In this document: positions 6,375-12,464 of the stretch, piece after piece | Layout of the letters: each line of letters begins with the position of its first letter | How positions within the stretch are numbered: the stretch's first letter is position 1 | Assembly: GCA_030587605.1 (NCBI GenBank) | Contig: JAUQYT010000128.1 | Location: 1-12,464 of the forward strand | Source of the DNA: Candidatus Njordarchaeum guaymasense | Lineage (GTDB): Archaea > Asgardarchaeota > Njordarchaeia > Njordarchaeales > Njordarchaeaceae | Direction of reading: 5' to 3' | DNA: 12,464 nt | Program-made: the position numbers and the translations under genes | Notes under the pieces: model-generated | Seen by the model: only the letters and a program-made list of their open reading frames with translations | Told to the model about the DNA's origin: nothing | The model's database searches: none

Positions 6375-6812
6375 ATGAAGTTCGAACCAAACATAGCAGC
6401 TTTCCTTTGCTGGAAATGAGGATATGGTTCAGCGGACATGGCGGGGATAGGGAGAATACAGTACCCATCCAACGTGAGAACAATACGTGTTCCTTGTGCT
6501 GGAAGAGTTGACGCGGACCTGATAATCAGAGCGCTTAGAAAAGGCTCTGACGGTGTTCTCGTGGTAGGCTGATATGAAGGAACATGCAACTTTGAGAAGG
6601 GTAACATTATGGCGAAGAAACAAGTGGAACGCGTCAGACAAATCTTGGAATACTTAGGGATTGAAGGAGACAGAGTCCAGATGCACTACTGCTCGTCAGC
6701 GGAAGGAGAAAAATACGCCAACATAGTCAAGGAAGGTGTTGAAAAAATCCGGGCCATGGGGCCAAATCCTCTCAAGGCAGAACCCGCCAAGCAGAATGAT
6801 CATCACGAGTAA
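6375..6812 (+). CDS. vhuD: MvhD/VhuD-type iron-sulfur subunit with two in-frame UGA (Sec) codons
   Basis: MvhD/VhuD carries a [2Fe-2S] cluster and brings electrons from a hydrogenase or dehydrogenase to HdrA. The 145-residue reading frame has UGA at codons 15 and 66. Residues 8-24 read AAFLCWKUGYGSADMAG, where the family has FLCxxCxYxGADLAG. Residues 62-76 read VVGUYEGTCNFEKGN, where the family has VxGCHxGDCHYxxGN. The rest also fits: RVPCAGRVD with Cys41, and CSSAEGEKYANIV near residue 100. Both UGA codons therefore replace cluster-region cysteines, while Cys12, Cys41 and Cys71 remain cysteine. The ATG at 6375 has GAGGTG 10 bases upstream and lies 26 bases after the hdrA stop. The true stop is TAA. 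Conventional calling would keep only the part from an internal ATG at 6609. The Vhu name is used because it denotes the Sec-containing form. Confidence 0.92.
6417..6419 (+). other. In-frame UGA, probable selenocysteine codon 15 of VhuD
   Basis: The UGA replaces the second cysteine of the N-terminal CxxC (CWKU). Sequence on both sides matches the MvhD family in one frame. Confidence 0.9.
6570..6572 (+). other. In-frame UGA, probable selenocysteine codon 66 of VhuD
   Basis: The UGA occupies the cysteine position of the conserved GCHxGDC block, here GUYEGTC. The second cysteine of the block (71) is kept. Confidence 0.9.
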
Positions 6813-6920
6813 ACTGCAAAACGTCGTGATTGAGACTAACCCTATAAGCGAGGGTGATGGCGGGGACAAAGGCCACATTAACGGTTTGATAGTGACCATT
6901 CGCACTCACATTACCTGGAG
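6813..6920 (+). other. Gap after vhuD with weak stem-loops; possible SECIS location
   Basis: Archaeal SECIS elements normally lie in the 3' untranslated region, and this is the only sizeable gap directly behind the Sec genes. It contains ACCC/GGGT around a 9-base loop (about 6840-6856) and TGGC/GCCA around a 10-base loop (about 6857-6874). AACC and GGTT flank the region at about 6839-6842 and 6883-6886. I do not find the classic archaeal GAA/A internal-loop arrangement, so this is only a candidate. Confidence 0.25.
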
Positions 6921-8111
6921 TTGGCAGAATTGGGTGATGAAAAGAACTTCATTAGATGTCTTAGCAAGGAGCAGAAGCCTAGTCACCCACTCCACGCCAT
7001 CGTCCAAGAGCTTTGCAGGACATCCCTCCAAGAGGGAACAGTTGACGGATTTCTGACTCTAGTGGAGAAGAAGAAAGGCAACGGGATGCAAGCAGTCTCA
7101 GTTGAAATGGCCACTGATGTGTCATCCCTTGACGGAAGTCTATTCTCCCAATTCCTAGTGGGCGGTCTGCCAAGACTGCTTAGCATTCCCAAGGTGATCC
7201 ATACCCAGTTGGGTGGATCTTTTGATAAGAGACTTGCGGTAGTTGCACGCCCCTGCGATGTCAGGGCACTTGTTGAGCTCACAAAGAGGCATCAAGTCGC
7301 TTTCAACAATCTCTTCATAATTGGACTAGAATGTCTAGGTAACGTGCCCATCCTAGACTTACTTAACGTAATAAAGAAACGCGGAATTGATCCATCCAAG
7401 ATCGAGTCTTGCCAGATGACTCCGACCGACGTGCTTGTTAAGATCTCTGATGGAGACAAGGTTTCACTGAAGATCGGGAAAGACATCAGGCTGAGAGAAT
7501 GTTGCAGTAGATGCAACAATCGAGATCCAATTATCTGTGATATAACCCTCTCAACATTGGGTAAAGACGGTTCCACTGATGGAGCGGTTTTCATCAGGCT
7601 GGAAACGGAGAGAGGCAAGAAATGTTTTGAACTAGCTGAAAAGCAGGGGCTACTAGCCGCCGTAAGCAATCCGACTCTAGAAGGAGGCAGACAAGAATCT
7701 ATTGTCAAGAGCCTGGAGAAGCAGGCAACCGAGAAATTGACGGCTGAGAACGCGGCGTTCTTGAAGCTTGATGGGAAGCAACGCTTCGACCAGTTCAAGA
7801 AGATGATTGAGCCATGTACGAAGTGTGGGCTCTGCGTCAGAGCCTGCCCTGTGTGTTGGTGTAAAGACTGCGTTCTCCTAAAGAAAATAAAGACCATCGA
7901 TCCGATCCTTCTACACGTTACTAGACTTGAACACATGGCGGACACCTGTGTAAACTGTGGCAAGTGCGACGAAAATTGCCCCAAGGCAATTCAGCTATCT
8001 AGGATATACTATGGGTTGGCGAGTGAACTGAGCAGGATAACTGGGTACCGACCAGGTCTTTCTCTTGACCAAGCTCCGCAGAGGTCTGGTAAAGTTATCC
8101 TTCACTCTTAA
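6921..8111 (+). CDS. FrhB/FdhB-family F420-reactive iron-sulfur flavoprotein
   Basis: This family transfers electrons between coenzyme F420 and hydrogenase, formate dehydrogenase or Hdr complexes through FAD and iron-sulfur clusters. The 396-residue protein has an FrhB-type domain (VVARPCDVRALVELTKR at about 107-123; RECCSRC at 192-198). A C-terminal di-cluster region follows: Cys299/302/305/309, continued as PVCWCKDCVL, then Cys343/346/349/353. The CPVCWCKDC form is typical of FdhB and Hdr-linked relatives rather than FrhB proper. The first in-frame start is TTG at 6921. A TTG at 6930 is better placed behind GGAG and would shorten the protein by three residues. It follows vhuD by 108 bases in the same direction. 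No formate dehydrogenase or hydrogenase catalytic gene is adjacent, so it may feed F420H2 electrons directly into VhuD/HdrA. That role is inferred. Confidence 0.82.
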   Translation: MAELGDEKNFIRCLSKEQKPSHPLHAIVQELCRTSLQEGTVDGFLTLVEKKKGNGMQAVSVEMATDVSSLDGSLFSQFLVGGLPRLLSIPKVIHTQLGGSFDKRLAVVARPCDVRALVELTKRHQVAFNNLFIIGLECLGNVPILDLLNVIKKRGIDPSKIESCQMTPTDVLVKISDGDKVSLKIGKDIRLRECCSRCNNRDPIICDITLSTLGKDGSTDGAVFIRLETERGKKCFELAEKQGLLAAVSNPTLEGGRQESIVKSLEKQATEKLTAENAAFLKLDGKQRFDQFKKMIEPCTKCGLCVRACPVCWCKDCVLLKKIKTIDPILLHVTRLEHMADTCVNCGKCDENCPKAIQLSRIYYGLASELSRITGYRPGLSLDQAPQRSGKVILHS

Positions 8112-8136
8112 CACAACTAATTTTAGAAAGTCACCA

Positions 8137-8176
8137 ATGGCGATTCGCATCTGAAAAGTGGGAAAGATCAATCCCA
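8137..8176 (+). terminator. Two small hairpins after the fdhB-like gene
   Basis: ATGGCGATTCGCAT (8137-8150) folds with a three-base loop and one bulge. TGGGA (8159-8163) pairs with TCCCA (8172-8176) around an 8-base loop. They lie in the 3' region of the hdrA operon and could protect or end the transcript. There is no clear T tract, and no recognised SECIS pattern. Confidence 0.3.
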
Positions 8177-8214
8177 AAGAAGGAAAACCTAGCGAAACAA
8201 ATCATTCAACATAA

Positions 8215-8222
8215 TCTTTATC
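8215..8222 (+). promoter_or_regulatory. Weak TATA-like box upstream of fwdA
   Basis: CTTTATCA in an AT-rich stretch lies about 60 bases before the fwdA ATG. The 168-base gap after the fdhB-like gene makes a separate promoter plausible. Read-through from the hdrA operon is the alternative. Confidence 0.3.
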
Positions 8223-8279
8223 AATTAAGAGAGGATAACTTCTCAAGAAGCCCATGGAAGTCAAAGGGGTCTTGGAGAC

Positions 8280-9998
8280 ATGCCCGGGAACACCATAGTG
8301 ATCAAGAATGGCTACGTTTATGATCCTACGAACCGTGTCGATGGAGAGAAGACTCCGATATACATTAGGGATGGCAAGATAGTCGACGAAAAAGCTGTCA
8401 AGCCAGCCGATGCCCAGGTTATCGATGCAAGTGGATGCATAGTGATGCCTGGAGGAGTAGACATTCACACGCACATTGCTGGCCCTAAGGTCGATTCTGG
8501 AAGACTTTTGAGACCTGAAGACCACCGTAAGGATGTCGAGCCAAGAAGGCAGGGAACTAGATCCGGTGTCGGTTATTCCATCCCGTCTACATTCACAACA
8601 GGCTACAGGTACGCTAGAATGGGATGGACAACCGTTATAGAGCCTGCTGTGCCACCGCTTAAAGCAAGGCATGTCCACGAGGAGTTCAACGACATGCCGA
8701 TTGTGGACAAAGCATGCTATCCCCTCTTTGGTGGAAACTGGTTCGTAATCGACTACATTAAGAATAATGACCTCGACAAACTAACAGCATTTGTCGCGTG
8801 GATGATTTGGGCGACAAAGGGTTATGCCGTCAAGATGGTGAATCCAGGCGGCGTCGAAAGCTGGAAATGGGGTAAGAACTGCGACACAATAGATGAGCCT
8901 GTAACATACTTCGGAATTACGCCCAGACAGGTCATCACAAGCCTTGCAAAGGTTAATGAAAGGCTGCACTTGCCACACACAGTCCATGTTCATCCAAACA
9001 ACCTCGGTCATCCAGGTAATATCAAAGTGACTCTTGAAACATTGAAGTGCGTAGAGGACATCGCTTCTCAGAATGGTAGAGACAGCGTAATCCACCTAAC
9101 TCATGCTCAATTTCACGCTTACGCGGGAGAAGATTGGAAAACCTTCTCTTCAGCGGCTGACCAATTGGTCAAGTACGTCAACGTTCACAAGCGCTCCACA
9201 CTGGACATGGGACAAGTCATATTCACAGATACAACAACGATGACTGCTGATGGACCCATGGAGTACAACTTACACAAGTTAACTGGACTCAAATGGATTA
9301 ATGCGGATGTTGAACTTGAAACGAGTGCTGGAATAGTTCCTTATATCTATAGAAAGGCGAACGGTGTTAATGCAATTCAGTGGGCTATAGGACTTGAAAT
9401 CGCCCTGGGAGTCGAAGACCCCTGGAGAATATTCTTAACAACTGATCACCCCAACGGTGGACCCTTCACATTCTATCCAAGCATAATATCTTGGTTGGTC
9501 AGTAAGAAAAAGAGAGAAGCACTCCTCAAAGAAACACATGAATTCGCGACATCGAGGACGACTCTGCCAAACCTGGACAGAGAATACACCATGTCAGAAA
9601 TTGCAATCATAACAAGAGCTGGAATCGCCAAAGCAATTGGCATGGCGAACAAAGGACACTTAGGCGTCGGCGCTGATGCCGACGTAGCGATTTACAACAT
9701 AGACCCGATCAAGACTCCACCATCTGAAAACCCAGACGCCGTTGAGAAAGCATTCAAGAATGTCAAGTACACGATTGCCCGCGGTAACATTGCGGTCAAA
9801 GATGGCGAAGTAGTATCTTCACCTATCGGTAGAACCCATTGGCTTGACGTAAAAGTTCCTGAAGATTGGACGAAGGCAGTATACGAGGATCTCAAAGACA
9901 AGTTCGTCAAATACTACACTGTGAACCTCCAGAATTATCCTGTACAGGAAGAGTACTTGGCTAGCTCAGCTCCAAGAAGAATGGAACTAGCTAAGTGA
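8280..9998 (+). CDS. fwdA: Formylmethanofuran dehydrogenase subunit A (amidohydrolase)
   Basis: FwdA condenses the formate made by FwdB with methanofuran at a binuclear metal site. The 572 residues match the normal family length. Metal-site features are in place: GGVDIHTHIAGPK with His63 and His65, VKMVNPGG with Lys185 (probable carboxylated lysine), HVHPNNLGHPGN at 236-247, THAQFHAYAG from 274, and TTDHPNGGPF with Asp389, the likely catalytic aspartate. The ATG at 8280 is the first start in the frame. GGAG is very close to it (about 4 bases) and GGGG lies further upstream, so the ribosome binding site is not ideal. fwdC follows 52 bases downstream. The Fwd enzyme is thus split between two loci: B and D on the minus strand, A and C here. 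The gene ends in UGA. Confidence 0.96.
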   Translation: MPGNTIVIKNGYVYDPTNRVDGEKTPIYIRDGKIVDEKAVKPADAQVIDASGCIVMPGGVDIHTHIAGPKVDSGRLLRPEDHRKDVEPRRQGTRSGVGYSIPSTFTTGYRYARMGWTTVIEPAVPPLKARHVHEEFNDMPIVDKACYPLFGGNWFVIDYIKNNDLDKLTAFVAWMIWATKGYAVKMVNPGGVESWKWGKNCDTIDEPVTYFGITPRQVITSLAKVNERLHLPHTVHVHPNNLGHPGNIKVTLETLKCVEDIASQNGRDSVIHLTHAQFHAYAGEDWKTFSSAADQLVKYVNVHKRSTLDMGQVIFTDTTTMTADGPMEYNLHKLTGLKWINADVELETSAGIVPYIYRKANGVNAIQWAIGLEIALGVEDPWRIFLTTDHPNGGPFTFYPSIISWLVSKKKREALLKETHEFATSRTTLPNLDREYTMSEIAIITRAGIAKAIGMANKGHLGVGADADVAIYNIDPIKTPPSENPDAVEKAFKNVKYTIARGNIAVKDGEVVSSPIGRTHWLDVKVPEDWTKAVYEDLKDKFVKYYTVNLQNYPVQEEYLASSAPRRMELAK

Positions 9999-10035
9999 GA
10001 AAGTAATATACTAGTCCTCAACACGCTTAGAAAAC

Positions 10036-10040
10036 GGAGG
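10036..10040 (+). promoter_or_regulatory. Ribosome binding site supporting the TTG start of fwdC
   Basis: GGAGG lies 10 bases before the TTG at 10051, which supports initiation at this rare codon. Confidence 0.65.
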
Positions 10041-10050
10041 AAGAAGTCTC

Positions 10051-10848
10051 TTGGTTCAGGAGATTGTTCTTATCCCGAGAAACATCAACACCAAAGTCCC
10101 TATCGAGGCAGAAGTTGTTACTCCTGACTCATTTGCTGGGAAAACAACGGAGCAGATACTTAACCTTTCAGTAGCTAGAGGAAACAAGCAACTCAAGTTA
10201 AAGGACGTTTTCGATGTCAAAGGAGTAAAACTGGACAAAGCGGGGGACCTCCGCATAATTATACAGGGAGACATCCCAACGGTCAAGAGAATCGGTGAGG
10301 GAATGACTGCTGGCGAGATCATAGTCAGGGGAAGCGTTGGGATGCACGTTGGAAACAACATGAGGGGCGGCAAGATCGTCGTCGAGGGAAGTGCAGGAGA
10401 CTGGGCTGGCGCCCTGATGAAAGGTGGCGAAATACTGATCAAGGGAAACGCGGGTAACTACTTAGGCGCATCATACCGCGGAGAGTGGAGAGGAACTTCG
10501 GGAGGAACAATAGTTGTAGAGGGTAGTGCAGGAAACGAGATCGGCTTGTGGATGGCAAACGGGAAGATAGTCGTTAAGGGAAGCGTAGGGCAACTGGCGG
10601 GAATACACATGAAAGGTGGAGTAATCGTTGTGCAAGGAGATGCTGCTCCGCTCGCTGGCGGAGAAATGACTAAGGGCAAGATCATCGTTATGGGCAAAGC
10701 GGAAATCATGCCTTCGTTCAAGAAGGAAGGACAGGTTCCAAACGTCAAGGCTGGGGAGGAAGGAGGAGAAGTGATAAGTGGACCGTTCACGAAATTTGTG
10801 GGAGACCTCGCAGACGACGGGAAAGGAGAGGTCTATGTCAAAGCTTAA
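10051..10848 (+). CDS. fwdC: Formylmethanofuran dehydrogenase subunit C (beta-helix repeat protein)
   Basis: FwdC is a structural subunit related to the C-terminal domain of glutamate synthase and holds FwdA and FwdB together. The 265-residue protein has the typical right-handed beta-helix repeats of glycine-rich GxxGxxMxxGxIxVxG units from about residue 85 to 215, for example GSVGMHVGNNMRGGKIVVEG, followed by similar units with GDWAGALMKGG and GQLAGIHMKGG. The N-terminal part (about 1-80) is the expected non-repeat region. The C-terminus PSFKKEGQV to GDLADDGKGEVYVK also fits the family. The start is TTG with GGAGG 10 bases upstream. It is 52 bases after fwdA and is probably cotranscribed with it. 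Length is normal for FwdC. Confidence 0.94.
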   Translation: MVQEIVLIPRNINTKVPIEAEVVTPDSFAGKTTEQILNLSVARGNKQLKLKDVFDVKGVKLDKAGDLRIIIQGDIPTVKRIGEGMTAGEIIVRGSVGMHVGNNMRGGKIVVEGSAGDWAGALMKGGEILIKGNAGNYLGASYRGEWRGTSGGTIVVEGSAGNEIGLWMANGKIVVKGSVGQLAGIHMKGGVIVVQGDAAPLAGGEMTKGKIIVMGKAEIMPSFKKEGQVPNVKAGEEGGEVISGPFTKFVGDLADDGKGEVYVKA

Positions 10849-10884
10849 CGTTTAGAAAAACGGTTCCTGAACTTCTATCTTTTT
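10849..10884 (+). terminator. Terminator candidate after fwdC
   Basis: CGTTT (10849-10853) and AAACG (10858-10862) form a 5-bp hairpin with an AGAA loop directly after the fwdC stop. A TTTTT run at 10880-10884 follows. The spacing is loose for a hairpin terminator, but the T run suits archaeal termination. Confidence 0.4.
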
Positions 10885-11095
10885 GGCACTTCAGTGATTT
10901 GGAAGATCATGACGCAATGATTCTGGGTATTTTAGGGATCTTTCGATTTTTGATCATGAATTTACTTTTGGAAAATCATATAGGTGTGTATCTGAAATAC
11001 TTGATATCATGACCTCTCCGAGTTTCTGCAGTCGAGTATTCGCTATTACTGGAGAAGCTCAGAGAGCCAGTTTTTTCTGAGGAGGTTTCACATTC
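10885..11095 (+). promoter_or_regulatory. Upstream region of mch with TATA-like candidate
   Basis: This AT-rich gap holds no gene that I can support. The word GATCATGA occurs twice (about 10906 and 10952). TCATATAG at 10976-10983 is a weak TATA-like box about 115 bases before the mch start. GGAGGT at 11081-11086 is a strong ribosome binding site 9 bases before the ATG, with a TTTTTT run just upstream of it. Confidence 0.35.
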
Positions 11096-12070
11096 ATGGC
11101 TGAGAGAAAGATTAGTGTAAACGGCAGCGCTTTTCCTTTGGTTCAGGAGATGATTGAGAAAGCTAACACATTAGGAATCAGAGTAACAAAGACAGGAAAT
11201 GGGGCTACCGTCATCGATGCAGGGATCGAAACAACCGGAAGTTTCTATGCAGGAAAATACGTGACTGAGGTCTGTCTAGGTGGCCTTGGCAGAGCGAACC
11301 TCTCAATGACTGACTACGGTGGAGGCCTTACACTTCCTTCGATCTTCGTGGAGACAACATACCCAGCTGTAGCAACCCTAGGTTCCCAGTTCGCAGGTTG
11401 GAGGATCAAAGACCAGGAAAAGAAGTTCTTTGGGATGGGATCCGGACCAGCGCGAGCTTTAGCTTTGGAGCCGAAGGAAATCTATGAGAAGATCTCCTAT
11501 GAGGACAAAGCCAACCAAGCAGTAATAGTGATAGAGACCGGGAATATGGTTAATAATGATATAGTTGAGGTAGTTGCCAGCAAGTGTGAAGTTCAGTACC
11601 CTTCTCTCTACGCGATTGTTGCTCCCACTAGCTCCATTGTGGGTTCAGTCCAGATATCTGGCAGAGCGGTGGAAACAGGTATTCACAAATTGTCGGAGGT
11701 CGGCTTTGACCCCAGGAAAATAAGACATGCTTGCGGGGTCGCCCCGATAGCGCCAGTCCACCCGAGCTCTGCGAAGGCAATGGGAAGAACTAATGACGTG
11801 ATACTCTCAGCTGGAAGAGTATACCTAACAGTCGAAGCCGATGAAGAGGACAACCTGGCTGAGACTGTTAACAGAGTCCCGTCATCATCTTCAAAGGACT
11901 ATGGGAAGCCATTCTACCAGATCTTTAAGGCAGCCGGATATGACTTCTACAAAATCGACCCAGGACTCTTTGCTCCAGCCGAGATATCTATCAATGACTT
12001 GAAAACGGGCAAGCTTTTCCACGCAGGAAAAGTTGACGCAGAGCTTCTGAAAAAGTCTTTTGAAACCTAG
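11096..12070 (+). CDS. mch: Methenyl-H4MPT cyclohydrolase
   Basis: Mch reversibly hydrolyses methenyl-H4MPT to 5-formyl-H4MPT, the step between formyl transfer and Mtd, in the cytoplasm. The 324-residue length is normal. Recognisable blocks are CLGGLGRANLSM (60-71), TTYPAVATLGSQFAGW (87-102), FFGMGSGPARAL (111-122), HACGVAPIAPVHP in the second half and DPGLFAPAEI (288-297). The ATG has a strong GGAGGT at a spacing of 9. A gap of 247 bases with a terminator-like element separates it from fwdC, so it may have its own promoter. It converges on mtrH with 63 bases between the two stop codons. Nothing in the sequence is unusual. Confidence 0.97.
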   Translation: MAERKISVNGSAFPLVQEMIEKANTLGIRVTKTGNGATVIDAGIETTGSFYAGKYVTEVCLGGLGRANLSMTDYGGGLTLPSIFVETTYPAVATLGSQFAGWRIKDQEKKFFGMGSGPARALALEPKEIYEKISYEDKANQAVIVIETGNMVNNDIVEVVASKCEVQYPSLYAIVAPTSSIVGSVQISGRAVETGIHKLSEVGFDPRKIRHACGVAPIAPVHPSSAKAMGRTNDVILSAGRVYLTVEADEEDNLAETVNRVPSSSSKDYGKPFYQIFKAAGYDFYKIDPGLFAPAEISINDLKTGKLFHAGKVDAELLKKSFET

Positions 12071-12102
12071 TTGAAAACCAGTTCGAGAGATGCTCCACCT
12101 AG

Positions 12103-12133
12103 ATTTCGTTCACTTTCTCTTTCTTCGCCTTTG
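12103..12133 (+). terminator. T-rich tract after mch
   Basis: A pyrimidine-rich run (TTTCGTTCACTTTCTC and on) fills the short convergent gap between the mch and mtrH stops. Such tracts end transcription in archaea. I see no good stem. Confidence 0.35.
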
Positions 12134-12464
12134 TTAGAATATCTTGTAGATTGGATGAGTCTTGGTAAGAGGTTTTATGCCTCTGGTCATTGCGGCGTAA
12201 GTTATCATGGCGTCTGTCATGGCACATGTCTTGAAGACTCTCCCTGCACCTTTGATGGGGCCCATCACGACATAGTTTGCGCCGCTGAACTGCATTATGG
12301 CGCACGCGGCTGCATGACAGGATCCGAAGTTCTTCTTTAGTAGGTCAGTTCTCTTTGACTTCCAGAGATAAGTAGCGTTTGCCGGTGCACAGCCAACAGG
12401 TATGCCAAATTCGTTCTTCACCAGAAAGAGGGCTTCGGAAGAGGCGCCCATACTCGGAACGTCG
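12134..12464 (-). CDS. mtrH: MtrH-type methyl-H4MPT methyltransferase, C-terminal fragment
   Basis: The minus-strand frame is open from the right window edge to a TAA at 12134, giving about 110 C-terminal residues of a family that is usually near 310. Diagnostic blocks are LFLVKNEFGIPVGCAPANAT, SCHAAACAIMQFSGANYVV and MGPIKGAGRVFKTCAMTDAM, then HPIYKIF at the end. MtrH transfers the methyl group between H4MPT and a corrinoid protein. In methanogens it belongs to the eight-subunit Mtr membrane complex. In other archaea, MtrH homologs occur alone with soluble corrinoid proteins. No other mtr gene is visible here, but the neighbouring sequence lies outside the window. The start codon is also outside; the methionine at 12451 is internal. 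Confidence 0.82.
   Translation of the reverse strand, partial: DVPSMGASSEALFLVKNEFGIPVGCAPANATYLWKSKRTDLLKKNFGSCHAAACAIMQFSGANYVVMGPIKGAGRVFKTCAMTDAMITYAAMTRGIKPLTKTHPIYKIF

Noticed and set aside
6417..6572. Genome-wide recoding of UGA to Trp or Cys
   Set aside because: fwdD and fwdA end with UGA at the expected family C-termini, and Trp and Cys are otherwise encoded by TGG and TGC/TGT.
6846..6890. Eukaryote-like SECIS with UGA, AA and UGA core words after vhuD
   Set aside because: The spacing of the words is roughly right, but the bases between them do not form the long helix such an element needs.
6736..7056. Plus-strand ORF bridging vhuD and the fdhB-like gene
   Set aside because: It overlaps the end of vhuD and the start of the fdhB-like gene out of frame, and no family is recognised. 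A frameshift is noted as a possibility but not supported.
7292..7984. Long minus-strand ORF (230 codons) inside the fdhB-like gene
   Set aside because: It is antisense to conserved iron-sulfur motifs; its Ser/Phe/Leu-rich translation is typical of a shadow frame.
8170..8195. Archaeal SECIS in GAAGGAAAACC after the fdhB-like gene
   Set aside because: A GAA-GG-AAAA-CC core is present, but the flanks do not pair into a lower stem.
649..8388. Nine GTCGAC sites, more than chance would give
   Set aside because: Many coincide with Val-Asp codons (GTC GAC) or CGTCGA in coding sequence. Codon preference explains this better than a special motif.
1..12464. CRISPR arrays, insertion sequences, tRNA or rRNA genes
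   Set aside because: I saw no regularly spaced repeats, transposase motifs, terminal inverted repeats or cloverleaf patterns in the gaps.

Overview
This window comes from an archaeon. It carries most of the tetrahydromethanopterin (H4MPT) branch for CO2 reduction or C1 oxidation: formylmethanofuran dehydrogenase (FwdB, FwdD, FwdA, FwdC and three associated ferredoxins), methenyl-H4MPT cyclohydrolase (Mch), F420-dependent methylene-H4MPT dehydrogenase (Mtd, partial) and an MtrH-type methyltransferase (partial). In the middle sit an electron-confurcating core (HdrA and an MvhD/VhuD subunit) and an FrhB/FdhB-type F420-reactive flavoprotein. Archaeal TATA-like boxes, strong GGAGG/GAGGTGA ribosome binding sites and frequent TTG/GTG starts fit this assignment. 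No mcr gene is visible, so methanogenesis cannot be claimed.

The most striking feature is recoding. hdrA (4384-6348) has two in-frame UGA codons and vhuD (6375-6812) has two more. All four fall where these families normally have a conserved cysteine, and homology continues in the same frame on both sides. I read them as selenocysteine (Sec) codons, giving four Sec in two adjacent subunits. UGA is also an ordinary stop elsewhere in the window (fwdD, fwdA). Standard gene calling would break hdrA into pieces, lose its N-terminus and reduce vhuD to a C-terminal stub. Sec-using archaea that I know of are Methanococcales, Methanopyrus and Lokiarchaeota/Asgard relatives. Intermediate GC and a lone mtrH make an Asgard-like archaeon my preferred but unproven guess.

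Layout: mtd (minus, cut by the left edge); a roughly 280 bp gap with a promoter, a hairpin and a terminator-like tract; a minus-strand operon reading fwdG-like ferredoxin, fwdD, fwdB; a divergent promoter region (3007-3376); a plus-strand run of fwdG-like ferredoxin, fwdF-like polyferredoxin, hdrA, vhuD and fdhB-like; then fwdA, fwdC and mch on the plus strand; finally mtrH convergent on the minus strand and cut by the right edge.

Together the genes suggest a supply line. The FdhB-like flavoprotein and VhuD feed electrons to the FAD of HdrA, and HdrA passes low-potential electrons through the polyferredoxins to the tungsten/molybdenum site of FwdB. FwdB makes formate, which FwdA condenses with methanofuran. 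Mch and Mtd carry the C1 unit on H4MPT, and MtrH moves the methyl group. The direction (autotrophic or oxidative) cannot be read from the DNA. HdrB, HdrC, MvhA, MvhG, Ftr, Mer and the Sec machinery are not in the window.
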